Shown here in pieces: positions 33,627-49,055 of a stretch of DNA of 62,500 nucleotides. Each line of letters opens with the position of its first letter. Positions within the stretch are counted from its first letter, which is position 1. The notes beneath the pieces are model-generated. The model had not been told where the DNA came from, did not search any database, and worked only from the letters and a program-made list of their open reading frames with translations. The position numbers and the translations under genes are program-made. Source of the DNA: Sutcliffiella cohnii (GTDB lineage: Bacteria > Bacillota > Bacilli > Bacillales > Bacillaceae_I); NCBI RefSeq assembly GCF_002250055.1, contig NZ_CP018866.1:4700001-4762500 (forward strand). Reading direction: 5' to 3'.

Positions 33627-33741
33627 TTGATTTTATAGTTATCATCCTTTATAAATAATTATGTAGGCTATAAAGTGAGATTCGCTTTCTAGCATCTCAT
33701 ATAAATAAAAACTTTTATTGTAAATTAAGGAGGAATTACGA

Positions 33742-34932
33742 ATGGCTAAAGAAAAATTCGACCGTTCCAAGACGCATGCCAATATCGGTACAATTGGACA
33801 CGTTGACCATGGTAAAACAACTTTAACAGCTGCTATCACAACTGTACTTGCAAAGCGCAGTGGTAAAGGTGCAGCAATGGGTTATGATATGATTGACGCA
33901 GCTCCTGAAGAAAAAGAGCGTGGAATCACTATCTCAACTTCTCACGTTGAGTACGAAACTGACACTCGTCACTATGCACACGTTGACTGCCCAGGACATG
34001 CTGACTACGTTAAAAACATGATCACTGGTGCTGCTCAAATGGACGGTGGTATCCTAGTAGTATCTGCTGCTGATGGTCCAATGCCACAAACTCGTGAGCA
34101 CATTCTTTTATCTCGTCAAGTAGGTGTACCTTACCTTGTTGTATTCATGAACAAGTGTGATATGGTAGACGACGAAGAATTATTAGAACTAGTTGAAATG
34201 GAAGTACGTGACTTACTTTCTGAGTACGATTTCCCTGGAGACGACATTCCTGTAATTAAAGGTTCTGCTCTTAAAGCTCTTGAAGGAGAAGCTGAGTGGG
34301 AAGAAAAAATTATCGAACTAATGAACGCTGTTGATGAGTATATTCCAACTCCAACACGTGACACTGATAAGCCTTTCATGATGCCTGTTGAGGATGTATT
34401 CTCGATCACTGGTCGTGGAACAGTTGCAACTGGACGTGTTGAGCGTGGACAAGTTAAAGTTGGTGACGTTATCGACATCATCGGTTTAACTGAAGAGCCA
34501 AAATCAACAACTGTAACTGGAGTAGAGATGTTCCGTAAGCTTCTTGACTATGCTGAAGCTGGAGACAACATCGGTGCACTTCTTCGTGGAGTAGCTCGTG
34601 ACGATATCCAACGTGGCCAAGTATTAGCTAAGCCTGGTACTATCACTCCACATACAAAATTTAAAGCTGAGGTTTACGTACTATCTAAAGAAGAGGGTGG
34701 ACGTCATACTCCATTCTTCTCTAACTACCGCCCTCAGTTCTACTTCCGTACAACTGACGTAACTGGTATCTGTAACCTTCCTGAAGGTGTAGAAATGGTT
34801 ATGCCTGGTGACAACATCGAAATGACTGTTGAACTAATCGCTCCAATCGCGATCGAAGAAGGAACTAAGTTCTCTATCCGTGAAGGTGGACGTACTGTAG
34901 GTGCTGGAGTAGTAGCAACTATTCAAGAGTAA
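33742..34932 (+). CDS. tuf: elongation factor Tu
   Basis: Delivers aminoacyl-tRNA to the ribosome, 396 aa. [14 protein letters not shown] (P-loop), [21 protein letters not shown] (switch II), NKCDMVD (guanine specificity), then domains 2 and 3 ending [16 protein letters not shown]. Codon use is strongly biased, as expected for one of the most abundant proteins. AAGGAGG precedes it, and a strong terminator ends the operon. Confidence 0.98.
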   Translation: MAKEKFDRSKTHANIGTIGHVDHGKTTLTAAITTVLAKRSGKGAAMGYDMIDAAPEEKERGITISTSHVEYETDTRHYAHVDCPGHADYVKNMITGAAQMDGGILVVSAADGPMPQTREHILLSRQVGVPYLVVFMNKCDMVDDEELLELVEMEVRDLLSEYDFPGDDIPVIKGSALKALEGEAEWEEKIIELMNAVDEYIPTPTRDTDKPFMMPVEDVFSITGRGTVATGRVERGQVKVGDVIDIIGLTEEPKSTTVTGVEMFRKLLDYAEAGDNIGALLRGVARDDIQRGQVLAKPGTITPHTKFKAEVYVLSKEEGGRHTPFFSNYRPQFYFRTTDVTGICNLPEGVEMVMPGDNIEMTVELIAPIAIEEGTKFSIREGGRTVGAGVVATIQE

Positions 34933-34943
34933 TTTTACAGATT

Positions 34944-34978
34944 AAAAGCTGGTATGTGTAAACATACCAGCTTTTTTA
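34944..34978 (+). terminator. terminator of the str operon
   Basis: AAAAGCTGGTATG pairs perfectly with CATACCAGCTTTT over 13 bp, followed by T's. Confidence 0.95.
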
Positions 34979-35239
34979 TATGTTTTACTATTATTTAAAC
35001 AGTTTATAATTAAATCAACTATATATACTACATTCCAGGTCCGAGTCCTATCAAGCTCCCTTTACTAACATTAGCAGTTTTCTAGGAGACAGATACTGCA
35101 AAGTAAGTATTCTTCCTCAATGCCGACGTTATATAACGACTAGTTTCTTCTATATTAATAGAGAGAAAAATATGTTTGGGTGGAATCATTAAACAATTAA
35201 TTGGTAATAACTGATTAGTAGTAGAATGCATAACTTTTA
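34979..35239. other. non-coding stretch after tuf, nothing recognised
   Basis: AT-rich, no reading frame with a plausible start. A short GGTCCGAGTCCTA piece looks faintly like a tRNA T-arm, but no cloverleaf can be built around it. Confidence 0.5.
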
Positions 35240-35268
35240 TTGCAATCTTAATAGTAACTAGTTATAAT
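35240..35268 (+). promoter_or_regulatory. S10 operon promoter 1
   Basis: TTGCAA (35240-35245), 17 bp, TATAAT (35263-35268). Confidence 0.68.
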
Positions 35269-35300
35269 AGTTAAGTGCTCACAGATACACAAAAAAACAT

Positions 35301-35329
35301 TTGCATTATATATTATAGTTATGTATAAT
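35301..35329 (+). promoter_or_regulatory. S10 operon promoter 2
   Basis: TTGCAT (35301-35306), 17 bp, TATAAT (35324-35329). It lies exactly 61 bp after promoter 1, giving tandem promoters of the same make. Confidence 0.72.
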
Positions 35330-35354
35330 AAATAATGTTGGTCTTTGACTTGCG

Positions 35355-35425
35355 ATGAAACGGAAGGTTGCTGACACACCCGGCCGCTTTGCCATGGCGA
35401 GTGTCTCAGGTTAATTTCCGCGGAG
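35355..35425 (+). promoter_or_regulatory. structured leader of the S10 operon
   Basis: CTGACAC (35371-35377) pairs with GTGTC-T-CAG (35401-35409) around a GC-rich apical part, and CGGAA (35361-35365) pairs with TTCCG (35416-35420) outside it. The GC-rich text CACACCCGGCCGCTTTGCCA stands out in an AT-rich spacer and looks conserved in Bacillales from memory. It is probably a ribosomal-protein-responsive leader; the ligand is unknown to me. Confidence 0.55.
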
Positions 35426-35444
35426 AATGTCTATGAGTAAATAG

Positions 35445-35774
<330 letters not shown>

Positions 35775-35809
35775 TGAAATAAATAATACTTATAATGGAG
35801 GTGTGACTC

Positions 35810-36439
35810 ATGACCAAAGGAATCTTAGGAAGAAAAATCGGTATGACTCAAGTTTTTGCTGAAAACGGCGATCTTATCCCTGTAACTGTAATCGAAGCTG
35901 CTCCAAACGTAGTGCTTCAAAAGAAAACAGTTGAGACTGATGGATACGAAGCTATCCAATTAGGTTTTGATGATAAGCGTGAAAAATTAGCGAACAAACC
36001 TGAAAAAGGTCATGCTACAAAAGCAAACACTGCACCTAAGCGCTTCATTCGTGAAATTAATGGAGTTACCTTAGAAGAATACGAAGTTGGTCAAGAAGTC
36101 AAAGTAGATGTATTCGCAAAAGGCGATGTGGTAGATGTAACAGGAATTTCTAAAGGTAAAGGTTTCCAAGGTGCTATTAAGCGTCACGGACAATCTCGTG
36201 GACCTATGTCCCACGGTTCTCGTTACCATCGTCGTCCAGGATCAATGGGTCCTGTAGCTCCTAACCGCGTTTTCAAAGGTAAACTATTACCAGGACGTAT
36301 GGGTGGAGATCGTATTACTATTCAAAATTTAGAAATCGTTAGTGTGGACGCTGAGCGTAACTTACTTTTAGTAAAAGGTAATGTACCAGGTCCTAAAAAA
36401 GCATTAGTTACAGTTAAAACTGCTGTTAAAGCGAAGTAA
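35810..36439 (+). CDS. rplC: 50S ribosomal protein L3
   Basis: 209 aa; early assembly protein whose extended loop reaches near the peptidyl-transferase centre ([38 protein letters not shown]). ATG behind GGAGGTG; 35 bases after rpsJ. Confidence 0.98.
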   Translation: MTKGILGRKIGMTQVFAENGDLIPVTVIEAAPNVVLQKKTVETDGYEAIQLGFDDKREKLANKPEKGHATKANTAPKRFIREINGVTLEEYEVGQEVKVDVFAKGDVVDVTGISKGKGFQGAIKRHGQSRGPMSHGSRYHRRPGSMGPVAPNRVFKGKLLPGRMGGDRITIQNLEIVSVDAERNLLLVKGNVPGPKKALVTVKTAVKAK

Positions 36440-36464
36440 TTGTGTAGGAAAGGAGGAACTGTAA

Positions 36465-37087
36465 ATGCCTAAAGTATCATTATTTAACCAAACTGGCTCT
36501 CAAGTTGGTGAAATCGAGTTAAATGATGCTGTATTCGGTATCGAACCAAATAACAGTGTTATCTTTGATGCTATCATGATGCAACGTGCTTCATTACGTC
36601 AAGGAACTCATAAAGTAAAAGGTCGTTCAGAAGTAGCAGGCGGTGGACGTAAGCCTTGGCGCCAAAAAGGTACTGGTCGTGCACGTCAAGGATCTATTAG
36701 ATCTCCACAATGGCGTGGTGGTGGTATCGTATTCGGTCCAACTCCAAGAAGCTACAGCTATAAATTACCTAAAAAAGTACGTCGTTTAGCTATCAAATCA
36801 GCTTTATCATCTAAAGTTAAAGAAAACGAAGTATTAGTATTAGAAGGTTTAGCATTTGATGCACCAAAAACAAAAGATATGAAGGGTGTCTTATCAAACC
36901 TTGATATCACTCGTAAAGCATTAATCGTTACTGGTGATGACAACGAAAACGTTGTTCTATCTGCGCGTAATATTCCAGGAGTTACAGTGATTGCTGCGAA
37001 TGGTGTAAACGTGCTTGATGTTGTGAACCATGACAAAGTAATCTTTACGAAAGACGCTGTTCAAAAATTAGAGGAGGTGCTTTCATA

Positions 37088-37088
<1 letters not shown>
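36465..37088 (+). CDS. rplD: 50S ribosomal protein L4
   Basis: 207 aa; lines the exit tunnel through its long loop ([35 protein letters not shown]), the site of some macrolide-resistance changes; no such change is obvious. In E. coli L4 represses this operon. The stop overlaps the rplW start by one base. Confidence 0.98.
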
Positions 37089-38238
<1,150 letters not shown>

Positions 38239-38295
38239 CGGGGTTGTACTACGGTTCATAGGAACCGTAGAGCAATCACGAAGGGAGGTTTCCAA

Positions 38296-38574
38296 ATGGG
38301 TCGCAGCTTAAAAAAAGGGCCTTTTGTAGATGATCATTTAATGAAAAAAGTAGAAAAGTTAAATGAAACTGAATCCAAGCAGGTTGTAAAAACTTGGTCT
38401 CGTCGTTCTACTATTTTCCCGCAATTTATTGGTCATACGATTGCGGTATATGATGGCCGTAAACATGTACCGGTATATGTAACTGAAGATATGGTAGGTC
38501 ACAAACTTGGTGAATTCGCTCCAAGTCGTACTTACAAAGGTCATGCAAATGATGATAAGAAAACTAAACGTTAA
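38296..38574 (+). CDS. rpsS: 30S ribosomal protein S19
   Basis: 92 aa; 30S head protein forming a pair with S13 near the A-site finger. [18 protein letters not shown] and [31 protein letters not shown] are signatures. A 57-bp gap from rplB contains a CTACGGTTCATAGGAACCGTAG hairpin arm pair (CTACGGTTC/GAACCGTAG, 38248-38269) of unknown role. Confidence 0.97.
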   Translation: MGRSLKKGPFVDDHLMKKVEKLNETESKQVVKTWSRRSTIFPQFIGHTIAVYDGRKHVPVYVTEDMVGHKLGEFAPSRTYKGHANDDKKTKR

Positions 38575-38578
38575 TTAG

Positions 38579-38935
<357 letters not shown>

Positions 38936-38938
38936 GCT

Positions 38939-40222
<1,284 letters not shown>

Positions 40223-40242
40223 TGAAGAGGAGGTTCGCGGGA

Positions 40243-40506
40243 ATGAGTGAACGTAACCAACGTAAGGTTTACACTGGACGTGTTGTTTCTGATAAAATGG
40301 ACAAAACAATTACAGTGTTAGTAGAGACTTACAAAACTCACCCACTATATGGTAAACGTGTAAAGTACTCTAAAAAGTACAAAGCGCATGATGAAAACGG
40401 TCTAGCTAAAACTGGCGATATCGTTAAAATCATGGAGACTCGTCCGTTATCGGCGACAAAACGTTTCCGTTTAGTAGAGGTTGTAGAAAAAGCAGTAATT
40501 ATATAA
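40243..40506 (+). CDS. rpsQ: 30S ribosomal protein S17
   Basis: 87 aa OB-fold protein, an early 16S binder. Start ATG 40243 behind [59 protein letters not shown] is typical. A longer frame beginning at the rpmC stop is not used. Confidence 0.96.
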   Translation: MSERNQRKVYTGRVVSDKMDKTITVLVETYKTHPLYGKRVKYSKKYKAHDENGLAKTGDIVKIMETRPLSATKRFRLVEVVEKAVII

Positions 40507-40551
40507 TTATATAAAGTTCGGATATAAACATTCCGAAGGGAGGTACCATGT

Positions 40552-40920
40552 ATGATTCAACAAGAAAGTCGTTTGAAAGTTGCTGACAACTCTGGCGCTC
40601 GTGAAGTACTTGCAATTAAAGTTCTAGGTGGAACTGGACGTCGCTATGCAAATATTGGTGATGTTATCGTTTGTACAGTGAAACAAGCAACACCAGGAGG
40701 CGTTGTTAAAAAAGGTGACATTGTAAAAGCTGTAGTTGTACGTACAAAACGTGGAGTTCGACGTACTGATGGTTCTTATATTCGTTTTGATGAGAATGCA
40801 TGTGTAATTATCAAGGATGACAAGAGTCCACGCGGAACTCGTATCTTCGGACCTGTTGCTCGTGAATTACGTGATAGCAACTACATGAAGATCGTTTCTT
40901 TAGCTCCAGAAGTTATTTAA
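40552..40920 (+). CDS. rplN: 50S ribosomal protein L14
   Basis: 122 aa; contacts the 30S subunit in an inter-subunit bridge and is the docking point of silencing factor Rsf[21 protein letters not shown] and [25 protein letters not shown] are conserved. Confidence 0.98.
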   Translation: MIQQESRLKVADNSGAREVLAIKVLGGTGRRYANIGDVIVCTVKQATPGGVVKKGDIVKAVVVRTKRGVRRTDGSYIRFDENACVIIKDDKSPRGTRIFGPVARELRDSNYMKIVSLAPEVI

Positions 40921-40957
40921 TAAGATAAAGTTTTGTTTCCTAAGGAGGTGCAAAAAG

Positions 40958-41269
40958 ATGCATGTAAAAAAAGGTGATAAAGTTCAAGTTATCTCTGGAA
41001 AAGATAAAGGTAAGCAAGGTGTAATCCTACAGGCTTTCCCTAAAAAAGACAGAGTACTTGTTGAAGGTGTAAACATCGTGAAAAAACACGCTAAACCTTC
41101 CCAAGCAAACCCACAAGGTGGAATCATTAGCCATGAGGCACCTATTCATGTATCAAACGTTATGCCTTTAGACCCTAAAACAGGTGTACCAACTCGTGTT
41201 GGTTATAAGGTAGTAGACGGTAAAAAAGTACGTGTTGCAAAAGAATCTGGTGAACAATTAGATAAATAG
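40958..41269 (+). CDS. rplX: 50S ribosomal protein L24
   Basis: 103 aa; assembly initiator near the tunnel exit. It has the KOW motif [21 protein letters not shown] (residues about 4-24) and the loop [28 protein letters not shown] behind AAGGAGGTG. Confidence 0.97.
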   Translation: MHVKKGDKVQVISGKDKGKQGVILQAFPKKDRVLVEGVNIVKKHAKPSQANPQGGIISHEAPIHVSNVMPLDPKTGVPTRVGYKVVDGKKVRVAKESGEQLDK

Positions 41270-41294
41270 ACAGTAAAGAAAGGAGGTACTTTAG

Positions 41295-41834
41295 ATGAAC
41301 CGCCTAAAAGAAAAATATCAACAAGAAATCGTTCCTGCTCTAGTGAGCAAGTTTAACTATAAATCTGTAATGCAAGCTCCAAAACTTGAAAAGATCGTTA
41401 TCAACATGGGAGTCGGTGATGCGGTTGCTAACGCAAAAGCGTTAGATAACGCGGTTGAAGAGCTAGGCTTAATCACTGGTCAAAAACCTGTTGTAACAAG
41501 AGCAAAAAAATCTATCGCTGGTTTCCGTCTTCGTGAAGGAATGCCTATCGGTGCAAAGGTTACATTACGCGGTGAGCGTATGTACGAATTCTTAGATAAG
41601 TTAGTATCTGTTTCTTTACCACGTGTGCGTGACTTCCGTGGTATTTCTAAAAAGTCATTCGACGGTCGTGGAAACTACACTTTGGGTGTAAAAGAACAGC
41701 TTATCTTCCCTGAAATTGACTACGATAAAATTAGTAAAGTGCGTGGTATGGATATCGTTATCGTTACGACTGCTAACACAGATGAAGAAGCTCGTGAGCT
41801 ATTATCTTCATTCGGTATGCCATTCCAAAAATAA
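41295..41834 (+). CDS. rplE: 50S ribosomal protein L5
   Basis: 179 aa; binds 5S rRNA in the central protuberance. [63 protein letters not shown] is the conserved core. ATG behind AAAGGAGGT. Confidence 0.98.
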   Translation: MNRLKEKYQQEIVPALVSKFNYKSVMQAPKLEKIVINMGVGDAVANAKALDNAVEELGLITGQKPVVTRAKKSIAGFRLREGMPIGAKVTLRGERMYEFLDKLVSVSLPRVRDFRGISKKSFDGRGNYTLGVKEQLIFPEIDYDKISKVRGMDIVIVTTANTDEEARELLSSFGMPFQK

Positions 41835-41850
41835 TACCATTGACTGGTAA

Positions 41851-42051
<201 letters not shown>

Positions 42052-42081
42052 AACCCGAAATTAGGGAAGGAGGTAAAATTA

Positions 42082-42480
42082 ATGGTTATGACAGATCCTA
42101 TTGCAGATATGCTTACTCGCATCCGCAATGCGAATACAGTACGTCATGAGAAGCTTGAAATTCCTGCTTCTAAAATCAAAAAAGAAGTAGCTGAAATCTT
42201 AAAACGTGAAGGTTTCATTCGTGATGTTGAATATATTGAGGATAACAAACAAGGTATCATTCGCATTTTCTTAAAATATGGTGCGAACAATGAGCGTGTA
42301 ATCACAGGCTTAAAGCGTATTAGTAAACCAGGTTTACGTGTATATGCAAAAGCTGACGAAGTACCTCGTGTACTTAACGGATTAGGTATTGCGATCATCT
42401 CTACTTCTCAAGGTGTAATTTCTGACAAAGAAGCTCGTCAAAAGCAAACTGGTGGAGAAGTATTAGCATACGTTTGGTAA
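42082..42480 (+). CDS. rpsH: 30S ribosomal protein S8
   Basis: 132 aa; central-domain assembly protein and, in E. coli, the repressor of the spc operon. [46 protein letters not shown] and [31 protein letters not shown] are conserved. Confidence 0.98.
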   Translation: MVMTDPIADMLTRIRNANTVRHEKLEIPASKIKKEVAEILKREGFIRDVEYIEDNKQGIIRIFLKYGANNERVITGLKRISKPGLRVYAKADEVPRVLNGLGIAIISTSQGVISDKEARQKQTGGEVLAYVW

Positions 42481-42511
42481 TAATTTTTGAAATGAACGGA
42501 GGTGTAACTCT

Positions 42512-43048
42512 ATGTCACGTGTAGGTAAAAAACTAATTGAACTACCAAGTGGTGTTACAATCACTAACAACAACAACACTGTTACAGTAAAAGGACCTAA
42601 AGGTGAATTAACTCGTACTTTCAGCGAAGATATGGTTATCAATGTTGAAGAGAACGTAATCACTGTTACTCGTCCAACTGACAACAAAGAACACCGTGCA
42701 TTACACGGAACAACTCGTGCTCTATTAGCGAACATGGTTGAAGGTGTATCTAAAGGTTTTGAAAGAGGATTAGAACTTATCGGGGTAGGTTACCGTGCTC
42801 AAAAACAAGGTAACAAACTAGTTCTTAACGTAGGATATTCTCATCCTGTAGAAATTACTCCAGAACAAGGAATTGAAGTTGAAGTTCCTGCTAATACAAA
42901 AATCGTTGTTAAAGGAATCGACAAAGAACGCGTTGGTGCTTTAGCAGCAAACATTCGTGATGTTCGTCCACCTGAGCCTTACAAAGGTAAAGGAATTCGT
43001 TACGAAGGTGAATATGTACGTCGTAAAGAAGGTAAAACTGCGAAGTAA
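42512..43048 (+). CDS. rplF: 50S ribosomal protein L6
   Basis: 178 aa with two repeated alpha/beta domains, near the factor-binding site. The C-terminal [35 protein letters not shown] is the L6 signature. Confidence 0.98.
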   Translation: MSRVGKKLIELPSGVTITNNNNTVTVKGPKGELTRTFSEDMVINVEENVITVTRPTDNKEHRALHGTTRALLANMVEGVSKGFERGLELIGVGYRAQKQGNKLVLNVGYSHPVEITPEQGIEVEVPANTKIVVKGIDKERVGALAANIRDVRPPEPYKGKGIRYEGEYVRRKEGKTAK

Positions 43049-43082
43049 TACAGCATAATGAGAAGAAAGGAGTGACTGCTCG

Positions 43083-43445
43083 ATGATTACTAAGCCTGAT
43101 AAAAATTCTACTCGTAAGAAAAGACATGCTCGTGTTCGTTCAAAATTATCAGGAACAGCTACTCGTCCGCGTTTGAATGTATTCCGTTCAAATCAGCACA
43201 TTTATGCACAATTAATTGATGATACTAACTCTGTAACGATCGTTAGTGCATCTTCTGTAGATAAAGAGCTTTCTCTTGAGAACGGTGGAAACGTAGAAGC
43301 TGCTCAAAAAGTTGGAGAACTTGTTGCAAAACGCGCTGTAGAAAAAGGAATTAAATCCGTAGTATTTGACCGCGGAGGATATTTATATCATGGACGTGTG
43401 AAAGCATTAGCAGATGCTGCACGTGAAGCTGGACTAGAATTTTAA
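43083..43445 (+). CDS. rplR: 50S ribosomal protein L18
   Basis: 120 aa; carries 5S rRNA onto the ribosome together with L5. The basic N-terminus ([36 protein letters not shown]) and the ending [26 protein letters not shown] are typical. Confidence 0.98.
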   Translation: MITKPDKNSTRKKRHARVRSKLSGTATRPRLNVFRSNQHIYAQLIDDTNSVTIVSASSVDKELSLENGGNVEAAQKVGELVAKRAVEKGIKSVVFDRGGYLYHGRVKALADAAREAGLEF

Positions 43446-43465
43446 TCGACAAAGGAGGGACACTG

Positions 43466-43966
43466 ATGAGTCGTATTGATGCAAATAAATTAGAACTTGA
43501 AGAACGCGTTGTTACTGTTAACCGCGTTGCGAAAGTTGTAAAAGGTGGACGTCGTTTCCGCTTTGCTGCTCTTGTAGTAGTAGGTGACAAAAACGGTAAT
43601 GTTGGCTTCGGTACTGGTAAAGCACAAGAGGTACCTGATGCAATTCGTAAAGCAATCGAAGATGCGAAGAAAAACTTAGTAGCTGTACCTATCGTTGGTA
43701 CTACTATTCCACATCAAGTATTAGGACAATTTGGTTCTGGTGAAATCCTATTAAAACCTGCTTCAGAAGGTACTGGGGTTATCGCTGGTGGACCGGTTCG
43801 TGCGGTACTTGAGTTAGCTGGAGTTCAAGACATCTTATCTAAATCTTTAGGATCTAACACACCAATTAACATGATTCGTGCTACAGTAAACGGATTAAAG
43901 CAATTAAAACGTGCAGAGGACGTTGCTAAATTGCGTGGTAAAACGGTAGAAGAACTGTTAGGATAA
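43466..43966 (+). CDS. rpsE: 30S ribosomal protein S5
   Basis: 166 aa; part of the mRNA entry channel and linked to accuracy and spectinomycin response. The double-stranded-RNA-binding-like N domain ([50 protein letters not shown]) is intact, with no resistance-type deletion in the KVVKGGRR loop. Confidence 0.98.
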   Translation: MSRIDANKLELEERVVTVNRVAKVVKGGRRFRFAALVVVGDKNGNVGFGTGKAQEVPDAIRKAIEDAKKNLVAVPIVGTTIPHQVLGQFGSGEILLKPASEGTGVIAGGPVRAVLELAGVQDILSKSLGSNTPINMIRATVNGLKQLKRAEDVAKLRGKTVEELLG

Positions 43967-43979
43967 GGAGGGAAAAACA

Positions 43980-44162
43980 ATGGCAAACAAATTAGAAATC
44001 ACCCTCACTCGCAGTGTTATTGGTCGTCCACAAGATCAACGTACTACTGTGGAAACACTTGGACTTAAAAAACTACATCAAACTGTAGTTCATGAGGATA
44101 ATGCAGCTATCCGCGGTATGATTAACAAGGTAGCTCATCTTGTAACTGTAAAAGAGCAGTAA
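43980..44162 (+). CDS. rpmD: 50S ribosomal protein L30
   Basis: 60 aa. [59 protein letters not shown] matches the short bacterial L30. It follows rpsE by 13 bases with AAGGAGGG between. Confidence 0.97.
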   Translation: MANKLEITLTRSVIGRPQDQRTTVETLGLKKLHQTVVHEDNAAIRGMINKVAHLVTVKEQ

Positions 44163-44193
44163 AAATAAGTTTTCATAATAAGGAGGTGCCACA

Positions 44194-44634
44194 ATGAAAC
44201 TTCATGAGTTAAAACCAGCAGAAGGTTCCCGTAAAGAGCGTAATCGTGTAGGTCGCGGTACAGGTTCTGGTAACGGTAAAACTTCTGGTAAAGGACACAA
44301 AGGTCAAAACGCTCGTTCGGGTGGTGGCGTTCGTCCTGGATTTGAAGGTGGTCAAACACCTCTATTCCAACGTCTACCAAAGCGTGGATTTACGAACATC
44401 AACCGCAAAGAGTTTGCAATCGTAAACCTTGAAGCGTTAAATCGATTTGAAGAAGGTACTGAAGTAACACCTGAATTACTTATTGAAACTGGTGTAGTAA
44501 GTAAGTTAAACGCAGGTTTAAAAGTATTAGGTAACGGTAAAATCGATAAAAAGCTAACTGTTCGTGCACATAAGTTTTCCTCTTCAGCCAAAGAAGCAAT
44601 CGAAGCAGCTGGCGGAACTGTAGAGGTGATTTAA
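44194..44634 (+). CDS. rplO: 50S ribosomal protein L15
   Basis: 146 aa; late assembly protein with a long, basic glycine-rich N-terminal extension ([47 protein letters not shown]) that threads into 23S rRNA. Its stop overlaps the secY start by one base. Confidence 0.98.
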   Translation: MKLHELKPAEGSRKERNRVGRGTGSGNGKTSGKGHKGQNARSGGGVRPGFEGGQTPLFQRLPKRGFTNINRKEFAIVNLEALNRFEEGTEVTPELLIETGVVSKLNAGLKVLGNGKIDKKLTVRAHKFSSSAKEAIEAAGGTVEVI

Positions 44635-45926
44635 TGTTCCAGACATTCTCCAATTTTATGCGTGTGGGTGACATTAGAAACAAAATTTTGTTCACCCTAA
44701 TTATGTTAGTAATATTTCGTATCGGGACGTTCATTCCAGTACCTGGTGTAGAACGTGAAGTATTAAGATTCAGTGATGAATTTAATGTATTTGGTATTTT
44801 GAATACATTTGGTGGAGGAGCGTTAGAGAATTTCTCCATCTTTGCAATGGGTGTCATGCCGTATATTACTGCATCTATCATAGTACAATTACTACAAATG
44901 GATGTTGTACCTAAATTTACGGAATGGTCTAAGCAAGGTGAAGTTGGCCGAAGAAAGCTAGCTCAATTCACTAGATACTTTACAATCGTCCTTGCCTTTA
45001 TCCAAGGTATCGGGATGTCGATTGGATTTAATAATTTAATGGGTGGCCAACTAATTATGAATCCATCGTTTACGACGTATGTAACGATTGCAATTGTATT
45101 AACAGCAGGAACAGCATTTTTAATGTGGCTTGGTGAACAAATCACAGCCCATGGTGTTGGTAATGGTATTTCCATTTTAATTTTCGCTGGTATCGTTGCA
45201 GCCATCCCTAATGGCGCTAACCAAGTTTATGCACAATTAATAGAAGGCGCAGGAGACCAATTATTCCTAAACCTTGTTATTGTTGCTTTAATCGTTTTAG
45301 CAATATTAGCAGTTATTGTCGGTGTTATCTTTATTCAACAAGCATTACGAAAGATTCCGATCCAATATGCGAAAGGTAATTCTGGTCGTAATCCTGTTGG
45401 AGGGCAAACATCACATTTACCGTTAAAAGTTAATGCTGCGGGAGTTATTCCTGTAATCTTTGCAGTTTCATTTATTATCACTCCACCAACAATTGCATCT
45501 TTCTTTGGTACTAATAGTACGACTGAATGGATTCAAACGGTATTTGATTATACTCAACCGATTGGTATGGTAATATATGTAGCATTAATTATTGCCTTTA
45601 CGTATTTCTACACATTTGTACAGTCTAATCCTGAACAAATGGCAGATAACTTGAAAAAACAAGGTGGATATATCCCAGGAATTCGTCCTGGTTTAAATAC
45701 ACAAGAGTATTTAACAACAATTATCTATCGATTAACGTTCGTTGGGGCTCTTTTCCTAGCAGTCATTTCTATCCTTCCTGTAATCTTTATGGATTTAGCT
45801 AAACTACCACCTGCTGTACAAATAGGTGGAACTGGCTTGCTTATCGTTGTTGGGGTTGCCCTAGATACGATGAAACAATTGGAGAGTCAGTTAGTTAAGC
45901 GTCATTATAAAGGATTTATTAAATAA
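44634..45926 (+). CDS. secY: preprotein translocase subunit SecY
   Basis: Channel subunit of the SecYEG translocon in the cytoplasmic membrane, 430 aa with ten membrane helices. GGGALENFSIFAMGVMPYITASIIVQLL (helix 2 and plug region) and the cytosolic loop RKIPIQYAKGNSGRNPVGGQTSHLPLKVN used by SecA are conserved. TAATG coupling to rplO. Confidence 0.98.
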   Translation: MFQTFSNFMRVGDIRNKILFTLIMLVIFRIGTFIPVPGVEREVLRFSDEFNVFGILNTFGGGALENFSIFAMGVMPYITASIIVQLLQMDVVPKFTEWSKQGEVGRRKLAQFTRYFTIVLAFIQGIGMSIGFNNLMGGQLIMNPSFTTYVTIAIVLTAGTAFLMWLGEQITAHGVGNGISILIFAGIVAAIPNGANQVYAQLIEGAGDQLFLNLVIVALIVLAILAVIVGVIFIQQALRKIPIQYAKGNSGRNPVGGQTSHLPLKVNAAGVIPVIFAVSFIITPPTIASFFGTNSTTEWIQTVFDYTQPIGMVIYVALIIAFTYFYTFVQSNPEQMADNLKKQGGYIPGIRPGLNTQEYLTTIIYRLTFVGALFLAVISILPVIFMDLAKLPPAVQIGGTGLLIVVGVALDTMKQLESQLVKRHYKGFIK

Positions 45927-45927
45927 T

Positions 45928-45960
45928 GAAGTGATGGGATATCAATTATCCCACTGCTTC
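45928..45960 (+). other. hairpin between secY and adk
   Basis: GAAG and TGGGATA pair with TATCCCA and CTTC around a 3 by 3 internal loop. No T-run follows, so it is more likely a processing or stabilising structure than a terminator. Confidence 0.4.
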
Positions 45961-45972
45961 ATCAGATATTGA

Positions 45973-46634
<662 letters not shown>

Positions 46635-46635
<1 letters not shown>

Positions 46636-47381
46636 TGATTATCTGTAAAACTCCTCGTGAGATTGAAATCATGAAGGAAGCAGGTAAAATAGTTGCGTTA
46701 ACGCATCAAGAACTAAAAAAACACATTGTTCCCGGCGTTACGACGAAGCAGCTTGATAAAATTGCAGAAGACTTCATTAGGAGTCATAATGCAACACCTT
46801 CGTTCAAAGGGTATAATGGATTTACGGGTAGTATTTGTGCTTCTGTAAACGAAGAACTGGTTCATGGAATACCGGGTAACCGAGTTCTAAAAGATGGTGA
46901 CATCATTAGCGTTGACATTGGTGCAAAATTAAACGGCTATCATGGAGATTCTGCTTGGACTTATCCAGTAGGAACTATTTCTGAAGATACCCAACGTTTA
47001 TTAGAGGTTACGGAAGAATCATTGTTTAAAGGTTTGGAAGAAGCGAAACCAAATGTAAGACTTTCAAACATCTCTCATGCGATACAAACTTTTGTAGAAG
47101 CAAATAACTTTTCTATAGTAAGAGAGTATGTTGGTCATGGAGTTGGTCAAAACTTACATGAGGATCCTCAAATTCCACACTATGGTCCTCCTAATAAAGG
47201 ACCAAGGTTAAAACCTGGAATGGTACTTGCGATTGAACCGATGGTGAATGCAGGTTCTCGCTATGTAAAAACGTTAGAAGACAACTGGACAGTTGTAACT
47301 GTTGACGGTAAAATGTGTGCTCACTTTGAACATACAATTGCGATTACAGAAACAGGTTACGAAATTCTAACTAAAGCTTAG
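46635..47381 (+). CDS. map: methionine aminopeptidase type I
   Basis: Removes the initiator methionine, 248 aa. The five metal ligands are visible in [16 protein letters not shown] (two Asp), [12 protein letters not shown] (His), IEPMVN (Glu) and [10 protein letters not shown] (Glu). No N-terminal extension. ATG within TAATG after adk. Confidence 0.97.
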
Positions 47382-47394
47382 TCGGTGAAAGAAG

Positions 47395-47709
47395 ATGAGT
47401 AATCAGAACTTTTTACCACAAGTCGGACAGTTAGTAAGGATTGTACAGGGCAGAGATTCAGGTCAGTTTGCTCTCGTTGTTAAAATTCTTGATGAACGTT
47501 TTGTCGTCCTGGCAGATGGAGATAAGCGAAAATTCGACCGACCTAAGAAGAAAAATATTCATCACCTTGAATTTTTTGATTACGTGTCTCCAGAAGTTCA
47601 GAACAGTATTATGGAAACAGGTCGTGTGACAAATAGCAAATTGCGTTTTGCGCTCTTAAATTTTGTCAATGAGCATGTTACTGATTTGAAGAAGGGAGAA
47701 CTTAATTAA
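47395..47709 (+). CDS. KOW-domain RNA-binding protein
   Basis: 104 aa. The N-terminal half, [52 protein letters not shown], is a KOW/L14e-like RNA-binding fold; the C-terminal half ([24 protein letters not shown]) is helical. A small protein of this type lies between map and infA in Bacillus (ybzG position). Function is not known to me; a role in ribosome biogenesis or binding is inferred from fold and context. It overlaps infA by one base. Confidence 0.85.
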   Translation: MSNQNFLPQVGQLVRIVQGRDSGQFALVVKILDERFVVLADGDKRKFDRPKKKNIHHLEFFDYVSPEVQNSIMETGRVTNSKLRFALLNFVNEHVTDLKKGELN

Positions 47710-47927
47710 TGGCGAAAGACGATGTAATTGAAGTAGAAGGTACGGTTCTTGAGACTTTACCAAATGCGATGTTTAAAGTAGAATTGGAAAATGGCCATAC
47801 TGTGTTAGCTCACGTATCTGGAAAAATCCGTATGCACTTCATACGAATACTTCCTGGTGATAAAGTTACAGTAGAGCTTTCTCCTTATGATTTAACTCGC
47901 GGTAGAATTACGTATCGTTTCAAATAA
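47709..47927 (+). CDS. infA: translation initiation factor IF-1
   Basis: 72 aa S1-type OB fold that binds the 30S A site during initiation. [72 protein letters not shown] is the standard sequence in full length. Confidence 0.98.
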   Translation: MAKDDVIEVEGTVLETLPNAMFKVELENGHTVLAHVSGKIRMHFIRILPGDKVTVELSPYDLTRGRITYRFK

Positions 47928-48080
<153 letters not shown>

Positions 48081-48087
48081 TTATTGA

Positions 48088-48468
<381 letters not shown>

Positions 48469-48484
48469 TAAAGTAAGGAGGTAG

Positions 48485-48883
<399 letters not shown>

Positions 48884-49055
48884 TTTGTCTGTATAAAATT
48901 TTTATTTTTGGCAATAATGGCTTATGTTAAAGAAAAAAAGAACATACAGATAATATTAAATGTTGTTGTGCACATTCGGGACATACCATATGGGAATTTC
49001 GGTTAGACATAAAAATGTCTTTCCGGGGTTTCGACGTTTTGAAGGAGGGTTATGA
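48884..49055 (+). other. rpsK-rpoA intergenic leader
   Basis: A 172-bp gap with a small hairpin AGACAT/ATGTCT (about 49003-49018), the palindrome CCATATGG and GC-richer text before the rpoA binding site. No well-spaced promoter boxes were found, so it may be part of the polycistronic message and hold a regulatory or processing structure. Confidence 0.35.

Noticed and set aside
35035..35065. Possible tRNA T-arm (GGTCCGAGTCC)
   Set aside because: No acceptor, D or anticodon arm can be found around it.
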